From Neomegalonema sp. (GTDB lineage: Bacteria > Pseudomonadota > Alphaproteobacteria > Rhodobacterales > Rhodobacteraceae), in assembly GCA_022760355.1 (NCBI GenBank), contig JALEGB010000038.1:1-32590 (forward strand): a stretch of DNA of 32,590 nt. The letters run 5' to 3'. The notes beneath the pieces were generated by a model. It saw nothing but the letters and a program-made list of their open reading frames with translations. It ran no database searches and was not told the origin of the DNA. This document shows positions 1-11,137 of this stretch, piece by piece. How positions within the stretch are numbered: position 1 is the stretch's first letter; each line of letters begins with the position of its first letter. The position numbers were made by a program, and so were the translations under genes.

Positions 1-98
1 TGCGCCGACCAAGTGGATACCGGTTGGCGGGAACAGCACGCGACAAAACAAAGAGTTAGAGCCTGGAGCCGATCCAACTTGATCGGCGAAAGCTCTAA
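1..98. repeat. Dispersed palindromic repeat, left copy (partial at window edge)
   Basis: The stretch contains nested inverted repeats. TTAGAGC at 56-62 pairs with GCTCTAA at 92-98, and inside it GCCGATC at 68-74 pairs with GATCGGC at 81-87 around a six-base loop. The sequence from about 10 to 62 resembles a non-coding repeat that I recall being scattered through alphaproteobacterial genomes; this is memory, not a search. No gene is seen in 1-107. Confidence 0.5.
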
Positions 99-107
99 AG
101 CCGGCCG

Positions 108-377
108 TTATTCGGCTTGGCGACGTTGGGCGGAGGGGCGGCTGCGCGCGCGCCGCGTCGTCCCTTCTTTGAGAACGGTCAACATCGGATGATCCTGCGG
201 CGCGTCGCCGTGCCGTTTGATCAATGCGGCGACGCACGCCGTCGCGTCGATTTCTTCCGGCAGACCGAGCGCCCAATCGAGAAAGATCGAACGGCACTGC
301 TCGATGCTCAGCCCCTCCATTCGGAACGCCTCGGTGATTAAGTTGCGCGGGTCGATCTGGTCTTGGTTCGGGGCCAC
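108..377 (-). CDS. Small conserved hypothetical protein
   Basis: This encodes about 89 residues of unknown function. The central part (EGLSIEQCRSIFLDWALGLP) has the look of a short conserved alphaproteobacterial helical protein, and the last 15 residues are basic and low complexity. I chose the GTG at 377 because AAGGG (387-391 on the other strand) lies 9 bases upstream. A TTG at 395 is possible but has no ribosome binding site and would start almost inside the hairpin at 397-434. It lies downstream of thiY on the same strand, but 160 bases and a terminator-like hairpin separate them, so it is probably a separate unit. No signal peptide or membrane segment is seen. Confidence 0.6.
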   Translation of the reverse strand: MAPNQDQIDPRNLITEAFRMEGLSIEQCRSIFLDWALGLPEEIDATACVAALIKRHGDAPQDHPMLTVLKEGTTRRARSRPSAQRRQAE

Positions 378-396
378 GCTAGAATTCCCTTGCAAA

Positions 397-434
397 AGAG
401 CTTGTTGATGGTCACGGAACCATCAACAAGCTCT
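397..434 (-). terminator. Perfect 16-bp hairpin, possible terminator of the thi operon
   Basis: AGAGCTTGTTGATGGT (397-412) and its exact complement (419-434) flank a six-base loop. On the minus strand the stem is followed directly by TTTT (393-396), the form of an intrinsic terminator, and it sits after the last thi gene. The stem is AT-rich for a terminator and its right arm merges with a dispersed repeat, so it may be repeat-derived. Orientation is inferred from the T run. Confidence 0.5.
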
Positions 435-497
435 AAGTCTCTGTTTGGTCGCGATTTGCGAGCCGTTAGATGGGGCCATCTAACTTCAAATCACTCT
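428..497. repeat. Dispersed repeat, copy A of the element at the window's right end
   Basis: Positions 428-474 match 32438-32484 at 44 of 47 bases. After that, copy A has a compact hairpin (TTAGATGG 467-474 with CCATCTAA 477-484) where copy B has a longer palindromic body. The stretch AAATCACTCTAG near 488-499 is the reverse complement of a segment in copy B, so copy A looks rearranged or truncated. It lies between thiY and the small gene at 108-377 and has no coding content. Confidence 0.7.
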
Positions 498-540
498 AGG
501 TTCGCCGCGCCAGGGCGGCGAGCGCTTGTGCCTGAGGCGG

Positions 541-1509
541 CTATTTGAGCGCGCCGAGATCGATAATCAACGTCTCGACCGGTTGTGGTTTCTTGATCAG
601 GCCCGCATCGGCGAGGAACTTTGAGAACGCAGCATAGCGCGCGGGATCGACAGCCATCGGCCGCAAGGCGAAACGGGGCAGCGTGTCGAACCATGCGGCT
701 TTGTTCAGCTTGTCATCGAGCTCGGGCTTATAGCTCTTGAACAGCTCCCAGCTCTCTTTCGGATGGTTGATCATATAGAGCGTCGCCCGCTCGGTCGCCC
801 TCAGGAAACGACGGACCGCATCCCGCTTCGCGGCGTCTTTCGCAATAACGCTGGCTCGGGCGACGTAGATCAGCTCCTCATAGACTGGCGCGCCATGCTC
901 CTCGAGATAGAAGCAGCGACCCTCCATGCCCTCGAGCTTCAGTTGGGTCAGCTCAAAATTGCGGAACGCGCCGATGACGGCGTCGACCTGCCCGCTCATC
1001 AGCGCAGGCGACAGCCCAACGCCGACATCAATCATCTGGACATCGTCCAGCTTCAGGCCGACGGGCCGCAGCAGAGCCGTCATCAGCGCTTTTTCAACGC
1101 CGGCGACGGAGAACCCGACTTTGCGTCCCTTCAGATCGGCCAGCGTCTTGATTGGACCGTCCGCCAGGGTCAGCAGGCAGTTCAGCGGGGTCGCCACAAG
1201 CGTGCCGACGCGGATCAGATCGAGCCCAGCTTCTTTTTGCAGGTGCAATTGCGGCTGATACGAAATCGCGACGTCCGCTTTGCCAGCCGCGACCATTCGG
1301 GGGGGCAGCGACGGGTCCGCCGGTGCGATCAGCTCAACCTCGAGGCCGGCCGCGGTGAAATAGCCCTTCTGCGCGGCGATGATCAGGGGGCCGTGATCCG
1401 GATTGACGAACCAATCCAGCAGCACCGTTAGTTTGTCTTTGGCGATCGCCGGAGCGCCGGCGAGGCTGATCAGCGCCGCGGCGCCGGCTGCGAGCAGCGT
1501 GCGAAACAT
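541..1509 (-). CDS. thiY: Pyrimidine-precursor (HMP/FAMP) ABC transporter substrate-binding protein, ThiY-like
   Basis: This is the periplasmic binding protein of a thiamine-precursor importer. The 322-residue product opens with a signal peptide (hydrophobic residues 4-22, cleavage probably after AIA near 23). It then has the NMT1/THI5 fold: LTVLLDWFVNPDHGPL (about 27-42) is the typical first strand and ligand loop, followed by AAQKGYF and the GKADVAISY region. ThiY proteins bind N-formyl-4-amino-5-aminomethyl-2-methylpyrimidine or HMP. The assignment rests on this family match and on the TPP riboswitch that opens the operon. The start is an ATG with GGAAGGA upstream, 23 bases after the permease gene. 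The exact ligand cannot be told from sequence; related taurine or nitrate binding proteins share the fold, but the riboswitch argues against them. Confidence 0.88.
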   Translation of the reverse strand: MFRTLLAAGAAALISLAGAPAIAKDKLTVLLDWFVNPDHGPLIIAAQKGYFTAAGLEVELIAPADPSLPPRMVAAGKADVAISYQPQLHLQKEAGLDLIRVGTLVATPLNCLLTLADGPIKTLADLKGRKVGFSVAGVEKALMTALLRPVGLKLDDVQMIDVGVGLSPALMSGQVDAVIGAFRNFELTQLKLEGMEGRCFYLEEHGAPVYEELIYVARASVIAKDAAKRDAVRRFLRATERATLYMINHPKESWELFKSYKPELDDKLNKAAWFDTLPRFALRPMAVDPARYAAFSKFLADAGLIKKPQPVETLIIDLGALK

Positions 1510-1532
1510 CGTACGTCCTTCCAGATGCGAGG

Positions 1533-2294
1533 TTAGTGAGCGGGCGCCGCCTCGGGCGCCCAGGAAGTGGCGCGCGCGGTCCAGTAGCGCACCAGCGCGT
1601 GGAACAGCACGCCGAACAGGGCGAGGGCGAACAGGGCGGCGAAAGCAAGCTCCGGTTTGCCGCGCGCAATCGCGTCCTTCATCAAATAGCCGAGGCCAAC
1701 GGCGCTGCCGGTCATTTCGCCCACAAGCGCGGAAATCGGCGCGAAGACGGCGGCCATCCGCAGACCAGAGGCGAGCGCGGGCGCCGCGGCGGGAACGCGC
1801 AGGCGCCAGAGTTCCGTCCGCGCGTCCGCACCCATGACGCGGCCGATCTCAATAAGCCGCGGATCGACGCTGCTGAGGCCGTAATAGAAAGACGCGGTGA
1901 CAGGAAAATAGACGACGAGCGCCGTCATCACGATCTTGGCTGCGGGCCCGTAGCCGAGCCACAATGTCAGAAGCGGCCCGAGCGCGAAGACGGGCGCCGC
2001 TTGGCCGCCGACGAGCAGCGGCAGCAGCCATCGACGCGCCCGTTCCGAGCGCGCAAGCGTCAGCGCGTTGAGGACGCCGAACCAGGAGCCAATCCGATAT
2101 CCGATCAGCGCGACGCTGACTGTCGCAAAAATATGCGGTCCGAGGATGTGGGACTTGGTCCACATCGCCAGCAACACATGCTCCGGCGCCGGCAACAAAA
2201 AGCGCGGGGCGACTTCAAGCGCGACGAGCGCCCGCCAGCCGATCAGCACCAACAGCAAAAGCGTCAGCGGGCGGAGAATGCGGCCGGCGGTCAT
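1533..2294 (-). CDS. thiX: ABC transporter permease of the thiamine-precursor importer, ThiX-like
   Basis: The 253-residue inner-membrane protein has about six hydrophobic segments and belongs to the SsuC/TauC/ThiX class of binding-protein-dependent permeases. The coupling-helix region that contacts the ATPase is visible around residues 155-185 (EIGRVMGADARTELWRLRVP, then PALASGLRMA), which matches the family EAA-type motif. The ATG overlaps the stop of the ATPase gene in an ATGA of four bases, so the two are translationally coupled. Family membership alone does not separate sulfonate from pyrimidine permeases; the ThiX name comes from the riboswitch and the ThiY-like partner. Confidence 0.87.
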   Translation of the reverse strand: MTAGRILRPLTLLLLVLIGWRALVALEVAPRFLLPAPEHVLLAMWTKSHILGPHIFATVSVALIGYRIGSWFGVLNALTLARSERARRWLLPLLVGGQAAPVFALGPLLTLWLGYGPAAKIVMTALVVYFPVTASFYYGLSSVDPRLIEIGRVMGADARTELWRLRVPAAAPALASGLRMAAVFAPISALVGEMTGSAVGLGYLMKDAIARGKPELAFAALFALALFGVLFHALVRYWTARATSWAPEAAPAH

Positions 2295-3085
2295 GGCGTC
2301 GTCTCCATCTCCGCGAGGCGGCGGCGGAGCTTGGCGGCGAGTTCAAAGCAGGTCTCCGACTCCGGCGATCGGGGGGCCGGAAGGTCGCCGGCTGGGCCAA
2401 GCTCGGCCTCCTCAAGGTGATCGCCCTTGGCGGAGAGGATGACGATTTTGTCCGCGAGGCGCGCCGCTTCAAACGGATCATGGGTCACATGTAAAACCGT
2501 GCGGCCTGCGAGCTTCTCCGCCGCCAGCGCCGATACTTCATCGCGCGTCAGCGCGTCGAGGGCGGAGAAAGGCTCGTCCAGCAGCGCAACCGCGCGGTCT
2601 TCATAAAGGGTGCGGGCGAGCGCGACCCGCTGGCGCTCGCCGCCGGAAAGAGCATCGGGCATTCTGCTCGCGTATGAGGCGAGTCCCACCGCCGCCAGCG
2701 CCTCAGCGGCGTCCTGATGCCGCGTTGGCGCGCCGCGCAGCCGATCGCCCATCGCGACATTGGCTTTGACCGTCAGCCAGGGCGCCAATAACGGGTCCTG
2801 CGCCATCCAGGCGATCCGGCCCGTAAGCGGCGCGCCATCCGTGCAGCGTATGGCGCCCTCAAGCTGCTCCGGATGGATAAGGCCGGCGATGGCGCGCAGA
2901 ATCGAGCTTTTGCCAGCGCCCGAGCGGCCCAGAAGCGCTGTCCAGCGGCCGCCTGGCAACGAAAGATCGACCGGGCCTACAAGCCGAGCGCCGTCCTTGG
3001 AGCGGACATGCAGCTGCTCGAGCCATAGGCTTGGCGCATGGGGTGATGTCGCGGCCGCCTGCGGGGCCGATTCGGCGCGTTGCAT
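2291..3085 (-). CDS. thiZ: ABC transporter ATP-binding protein, ThiZ-like
   Basis: This is the cytoplasmic ATPase of the importer, 264 residues. Its motifs are complete: Walker A GRSGAGKS (53-60), Q-loop glutamine 96, signature LSGGERQ (146-152), Walker B VALLDEP with D170 and E171, and switch histidine 202. The open frame runs further upstream, but that part would read through the riboswitch and promoter and into antisense of ligA. The ATG at 3085 has GGAGG seven bases upstream, so I place the start there. It is the first gene of the operon and its ribosome binding site lies in the TPP aptamer. The first 18 residues are low complexity and outside the domain. Confidence 0.92.
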   Translation of the reverse strand: MQRAESAPQAAATSPHAPSLWLEQLHVRSKDGARLVGPVDLSLPGGRWTALLGRSGAGKSSILRAIAGLIHPEQLEGAIRCTDGAPLTGRIAWMAQDPLLAPWLTVKANVAMGDRLRGAPTRHQDAAEALAAVGLASYASRMPDALSGGERQRVALARTLYEDRAVALLDEPFSALDALTRDEVSALAAEKLAGRTVLHVTHDPFEAARLADKIVILSAKGDHLEEAELGPAGDLPAPRSPESETCFELAAKLRRRLAEMETTP

Positions 3086-3178
3086 CCTCTTCCCTCCGCC
3101 GGTGCGATCCGGATCAGGTTCCATGGGTACGCGAACGGTCGCTCGCATCTCAGCCCGCGCGTCGGGCCCCCCAAGAGG
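3086..3178 (-). promoter_or_regulatory. TPP (THI-element) riboswitch
   Basis: Read on the minus strand, the stretch carries the conserved TPP aptamer pieces in order: CTGAGA, then ACCC, GAACCTGATCCGGAT and ACCGGCGGAGGGAA. Stem P1 is formed by CCTCTT (complement of 3173-3178) and AAGAGG (complement of 3086-3091), so the aptamer ends at the base before the thiZ ATG. The thiZ ribosome binding site GGAGG is part of the aptamer's 3' strand. TPP binding should therefore hide the site and block translation without a separate expression platform; that mechanism is inferred. Confidence 0.96.
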
Positions 3179-3193
3179 TGAATGTGAGCGGCT

Positions 3194-3222
3194 ACTAGAC
3201 TGATGGCGGCGGGTCAGGTCAA
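3194..3222 (-). promoter_or_regulatory. Promoter of the thi operon
   Basis: On the minus strand TTGACC (3217-3222) and TCTAGT (3194-3199) are separated by 17 bases, a good sigma-70-type arrangement. Transcription would start near 3186, a few bases before the aptamer. The -35 lies in an inverted repeat, GGTCAAGC (3217-3224) and GCTTGACC (3229-3236). Its other arm gives a TTGACC facing ligA. Confidence 0.6.
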
Positions 3223-3258
3223 GCTGCGGCTTGACCGGCGTTTGGGAACAGAGCATGA

Positions 3259-5550
<2,292 letters not shown>

Positions 5551-5705
5551 TCGATCAAATCGCAAAATTGCCTTAAATATTTTGCGCTGCGGCGTGTTAT
5601 ATTGCATTGCGGTGTGAAATCGGTTGCGCCGTCTATTCGCTTTTCGTGAACCGCAGCAACGTAAACTGAGGTTAAGCGCAGCTGCCGCGCGCATGGAGAG
5701 AGATT

Positions 5706-7523
5706 ATGCCTTCTCGGCGCGTCGCCGGCGCAGATCCGGCGCGCATGACGCATGAAGCCCCATTGATGACCCGCGACGCGCAAGCAGAACGGGCGGTGGC
5801 GTCTGGCCGCGCGGAGGGCGTCAGCGCTGAAAATTTTCTGAAACGCGGTCACGCCCGTATGGAAGAGGCCGTTGATGCGCTGAAAAGCGGCGACCTGGAT
5901 CGCCGCAGTTTTCTACGCGTCGCTGCAGTATTGGGGCTTGGCGTGGGCGCGGCAGGCGCCTTCGCCACATCGGTTCTTGGGCCGGGCGACGGGCCGGCCA
6001 AAGCGCAGTCGGCGGTGGCCAAGGCCGCAGGGCCAAAGTTCGGCGGCGCGCTGACTTGCGCGATGCCGGTCGGGTCGATCGGCGACCCGGCGCAGTTTGA
6101 ATGGGTGGCTCAGTCCAACATCCTTCGGCATCAGAATGAATATCTCACCATAACCGGCGCGGATGACATCACCCGTCCGATGCTTGCGGCTGGCTGGGCG
6201 GCGTCCCGTGATTTGACCGTTTGGACATTCCGGCTGCGCGATGACGTGTTTTGGCGTTCTGGCGCGCGGTTTACCGCCGCTGATGCGCAGTTTAACTTTG
6301 CACGCTGGCTGGATCCGACGGTCGGCTCCTCCAATCGCGCGCTGCTGGCGGCGCTTTCAGGGCCAGAAGCGGTTGAGTTGGTGGATGAGACGACCCTGCG
6401 CCTGCATCTTTCATGGCCGTCATTGGCCATTCCGGAAAGCCTGCACAACTATCCCGCCGCTATCATGCCGCGCGACTTTGACGGCGATGTTTTAGGCGCG
6501 CTGAAGAAGGGACGGCGGGTGGACGGGACCGGCGCATACGTGCTGACCGAGCTCACGCCGGGCGAGCGCGCGGTCTTGCGTCATCGCCGGCTCGAAGGCG
6601 GCATGTCCTACTGGGGCGGCCGGGCGCGCCATGTCGGTCCAGGCTGGTTGGATGAAATCCGATATGTCCATATCGAGAGCGCTGGTGAAAGTGCGGCGGC
6701 GGCGGTGCTGAGTGGTCGAGTGGATCTCGCATCTGAGATTGATGTCGACGCCGCCGCGGGCGCCGAGAAGGCGGGCGTTAAGGCCAAAGTGCTCAGCGCT
6801 GATTCGGCCCAAACCGGCTGCATGCGGATGCGGCTCGACGCTGCGCCTTTCGACAATCCTTTCCTGCGCAAGGCGGTGCAGTTGAGCTGCGCGCCGGAGG
6901 AGTATCCGAAGCGTGTTTTCGCTGGGCGCGGGCGCGCGGCGGAGCATCACCATGTCGCGCCGCGTCATCCCGACTATTACCGGCTTCCGCGTCCGGCCCA
7001 GAATATAGCCAAGGCGCGCGCGCTGTTGCGCAGCGCCGGATATCGCGACGGGATTGATCTGACGCTGGAAGTCGGCGCGACCTCAGGTGTTTGGGAAGTG
7101 CGCACCGCCACCTTGCTTGCGGAACAGGCGGCGGCGGCGAATATTCGGATCTCGGTAAAACGCGTCTCCGCCGAGGAGTATCGGCGGAACTGGAAAGCGA
7201 CGCCGTTTGGTCTGACGCAATGGACCCATCGGCCGCTCGGCACCATGGCGCTGGCCTTGGGCTATCGCAGCGGCGCCGCTTGGAATGAAACCGGATATGC
7301 GCGCCCCGATTTTGACAAAGCGCTGGCGAAGGCGGAGGCGCTGATCAACATTCGGGCGCGGCGGCGAGCGATGCGTCCAGTCCAGCGCATGTTGCAGTCC
7401 GATGCAGTGATGGCGCAGCCGGTGTGGGCGCCGGTCTTAAAGCTCGCAGCGCCCCGTTTGCGCGGGTTGGATGTCTTGCCGACCCGCTATCACCATTTCA
7501 ACGCGGTCTGGGTCGCGCGCTAA
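5706..7523 (+). CDS. ABC transporter substrate-binding protein, family 5 (peptide/oligopeptide type), Tat-exported
   Basis: The 605-residue protein is a DppA/OppA-class (SBP_bac_5) periplasmic binding protein. A twin-arginine signal, DRRSFLRVA (65-73), precedes a hydrophobic stretch and an Ala-rich cleavage region ending near AKAQS, so export should be by the Tat system. Family features follow: the opening FGGALTCAMP, the LAAGW...LTVWTFRLRDDVFWRSG block, and the late region with QPVWAPV. The ATG at 5706 has GGAGAGA upstream, which gives an unusually long 64-residue cytoplasmic leader before the RR. In-frame ATGs at 5745 and 5859 would shorten it. No permease or ATPase gene is adjacent, so it is an orphan here and its ligand is unknown. 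Confidence 0.88.
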   Translation: MPSRRVAGADPARMTHEAPLMTRDAQAERAVASGRAEGVSAENFLKRGHARMEEAVDALKSGDLDRRSFLRVAAVLGLGVGAAGAFATSVLGPGDGPAKAQSAVAKAAGPKFGGALTCAMPVGSIGDPAQFEWVAQSNILRHQNEYLTITGADDITRPMLAAGWAASRDLTVWTFRLRDDVFWRSGARFTAADAQFNFARWLDPTVGSSNRALLAALSGPEAVELVDETTLRLHLSWPSLAIPESLHNYPAAIMPRDFDGDVLGALKKGRRVDGTGAYVLTELTPGERAVLRHRRLEGGMSYWGGRARHVGPGWLDEIRYVHIESAGESAAAAVLSGRVDLASEIDVDAAAGAEKAGVKAKVLSADSAQTGCMRMRLDAAPFDNPFLRKAVQLSCAPEEYPKRVFAGRGRAAEHHHVAPRHPDYYRLPRPAQNIAKARALLRSAGYRDGIDLTLEVGATSGVWEVRTATLLAEQAAAANIRISVKRVSAEEYRRNWKATPFGLTQWTHRPLGTMALALGYRSGAAWNETGYARPDFDKALAKAEALINIRARRRAMRPVQRMLQSDAVMAQPVWAPVLKLAAPRLRGLDVLPTRYHHFNAVWVAR

Positions 7524-7609
7524 GCGTTTGGGCGATCGCGATGCGCGCGCCGCCAGATGGGCCCCTCCGACACCACATCGCGCTGGCCGCTTGCGTCGGT
7601 TTATGCGCC

Positions 7610-8833
7610 TCATCGTTTCGCGAGACTGCGAAGGTCATAATCGCACTGTTCCAGATCATCTCGTGTGACGCGCGTTCCGGCATTCAGGATTTTGCGGCCA
7701 GACATATGCTCGGCGGCGGCGTTGACGGTTTCGACGCAGATGAGGCGGTCGTCTTTGAAGCAGTAAACCGCAAGCTTGCTGTCGCCAAACTCGCGGACCT
7801 CGCAGCTGTCGGCGCCGCCGCCGAGGCCTGCGATTTGCAGCTTTCGGTCGCCCTGATCGCTCCAGAACCAAGGCGCGGCGCTGTATGGCGCCGGCGCGCC
7901 GGTCAGTCGCTTTGCGATCGTTCTGGCGTGATCTGTTGCAGCTTGGACGGACTCCAAGCGCACCTGCGCGCCGGTTAAAGGTTCTGGAAAGGCGCAGCAG
8001 TCCCCCAAAGCGGAGATCATCGGGTCTGAGGAGCGCAAAAACGCATCGACCACCACACCATTCTGGACGGCGAGCCCGGCATCGGCCGCCAGTTCGTCAT
8101 TCGGTTGGACGCCGGCGGCGACCAATACCGCATCGGCGGGGAGTTCGGCGCCGTTCGCCAATCGCACGCCGGCGACGCGGCCCTCCCCATCATTCAGCAG
8201 TGCGGAAACAAATTGGCCAAACACCAGCCGCGCCCCCCATTGTTCATGGGCGGCCTTGAAATGATCGGAGATGGCGGGGGAAACGGCGCGCGCCATCAGC
8301 CGATCCATCCCTTCAATCAAGGTGACTTCAATGCCTTGGGCGCGCGCAACCGCCGCGAATTCAAGCCCGATAAAGCCGCCGCCGACGACGATTGCATGTT
8401 TTATTGTCGGCGCGCGACGCCGCAGGAATTCTGCGTCCGCCAGCGTGCGCAACGTCAGAACCCCGTCGAGGCCCAGATTTTCGATCGGGGGCACCCGATT
8501 GCGGCTGCCGGTTGCGATAATCAGATGGTCATAGGGAAAGGTCGCGCCGTTTTCGGCGTGCGCAACCTGCGCCTTGCGATCAATTCGCGCGACTTTTACG
8601 CCGTCAACATAGGTGATCGCGTTTGTTTCATAAAAGGCGGCGGGACGCAGAGCGAGTTTTGCTGCGTCGCCGTCCTTCAAATAGGCCTTTGAAAGAGGCG
8701 GGCGCTGGTAGGGGAGGCCCCGCTCATCGCCAATGAGCGTGATCGCGCCGTCGAACTTTTCCTGCCGAAGGCTGGCGGCCGCCTGGAATCCGCCCTGCCC
8801 GGCGCCGACTATAACAACCCGCTCTATGCTCAT
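7610..8833 (-). CDS. FAD-dependent NAD(P)H ferredoxin/rubredoxin reductase-like oxidoreductase
   Basis: The 407-residue flavoprotein resembles putidaredoxin/rhodocoxin reductases, which pass electrons from NADH through FAD to a small iron-sulfur protein. It has an FAD-binding GAGQGGFQAA near the N-terminus (about 10-19), the family block LPYQRPPLSKAYL, an ATGSR at the end of the first FAD half, a second dinucleotide-binding motif VVGGGFIGLEFAA in the middle, and the second FAD contact ALGDCC. The C-terminal part with PWFWSDQGDRKLQIAG is typical of the reductase C domain. No ferredoxin or P450 gene is adjacent, so the partner is unknown. It converges with the preceding binding-protein gene. 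Confidence 0.93.
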   Translation of the reverse strand: MSIERVVIVGAGQGGFQAAASLRQEKFDGAITLIGDERGLPYQRPPLSKAYLKDGDAAKLALRPAAFYETNAITYVDGVKVARIDRKAQVAHAENGATFPYDHLIIATGSRNRVPPIENLGLDGVLTLRTLADAEFLRRRAPTIKHAIVVGGGFIGLEFAAVARAQGIEVTLIEGMDRLMARAVSPAISDHFKAAHEQWGARLVFGQFVSALLNDGEGRVAGVRLANGAELPADAVLVAAGVQPNDELAADAGLAVQNGVVVDAFLRSSDPMISALGDCCAFPEPLTGAQVRLESVQAATDHARTIAKRLTGAPAPYSAAPWFWSDQGDRKLQIAGLGGGADSCEVREFGDSKLAVYCFKDDRLICVETVNAAAEHMSGRKILNAGTRVTRDDLEQCDYDLRSLAKR

Positions 8834-8921
8834 CGCTTCGCAACCGTCCTCGCTTCATGGAAACAGATCTGTTTCTCATCAAAGCGTCTCATGTGTTGCA
8901 ACGCAACGTATTCCATAAGCG

Positions 8922-9260
8922 TCAGTCGCGGACGCTGCGCAGCGCGTCTCTCAACTCAGCGATGCGATCGCGATAGGCCTGCTCAATGCAGTAGACTTCT
9001 CTCCCGCAGCGGTTGCGGTAAATGACAAATGAGCGCGGGTTGCCCGCAACGCCGTAGGTGCGCGCGCGGATATAGACGCGAATCATTCGATTTTCGAGCG
9101 AACGCAGAAGCGGCGTTTCGCAGATTGTTTGCTCCGTCGGATTCAGACCCGACTTTGAGCACCATGCCGGCCAGCTTTGCGCTGCGGCGGTGGATGCGAC
9201 AAAACCGGCACACGCCAGCGCCGCCGCCAGCATCATTCCCCTGAGCATACGTCCTCGCAT
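8922..9260 (-). CDS. Small exported LprI/DUF1311-like cysteine protein
   Basis: The 112-residue product starts with a signal peptide ending at about STAAAQS. The mature part follows a pattern I associate with lysozyme-inhibitor LprI-type proteins: WCSKSGLNPTEQTIC, a helical segment with LENRM, and a second cysteine pair in NRCGREVYC, ending in a helix with YRDRIAELRDAL. The four cysteines probably form two disulfides in the periplasm. Two in-frame ATGs (9260 and 9248) are possible and both give a signal peptide. Identity as an LprI-type protein is an inference from the cysteine spacing, and inhibition of lysozyme is not shown. Confidence 0.75.
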   Translation of the reverse strand: MRGRMLRGMMLAAALACAGFVASTAAAQSWPAWCSKSGLNPTEQTICETPLLRSLENRMIRVYIRARTYGVAGNPRSFVIYRNRCGREVYCIEQAYRDRIAELRDALRSVRD

Positions 9261-9370
9261 TCTGTGACCTTCGAACTGAGGTCGAAACGTAAGATGAATT
9301 CAGAACTGGACTGTATCGTAGCGGAGGCAATTTTATGACCAACCTATGCGTGAGTTCTCGTTGGCCGTTC

Positions 9371-9405
9371 GCATAAAAAGAGGCCGGGGGGTGATCCCCG
9401 GCCTC
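9371..9405 (-). terminator. Intrinsic terminator of the aminotransferase gene
   Basis: GAGGCCGGGG (9380-9389) and CCCCGGCCTC (9396-9405) form a 10-bp GC-rich stem with a six-base loop. On the minus strand the stem is followed by TTTTT (9375-9379). It lies 28 bases after the aminotransferase stop codon, in the direction of that gene. Confidence 0.9.
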
Positions 9406-9433
9406 CAACTAAGCCACTCATGAGCGAGGGAGT

Positions 9434-11137
<1,704 letters not shown>

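Noticed and set aside
763-2420. Long plus-strand open frames across the thi genes
   Set aside because: They are antisense to clearly homologous genes, are rich in Arg/Gln/Ala and lack ribosome binding sites; such shadows are normal at this GC content.
9273-9287. LexA-like site GAAC-N7-GAAA upstream of the LprI-like gene
   Set aside because: One essential base of the second half-site is wrong and there is no promoter match over it, unlike the two exact boxes at 22450-22511.
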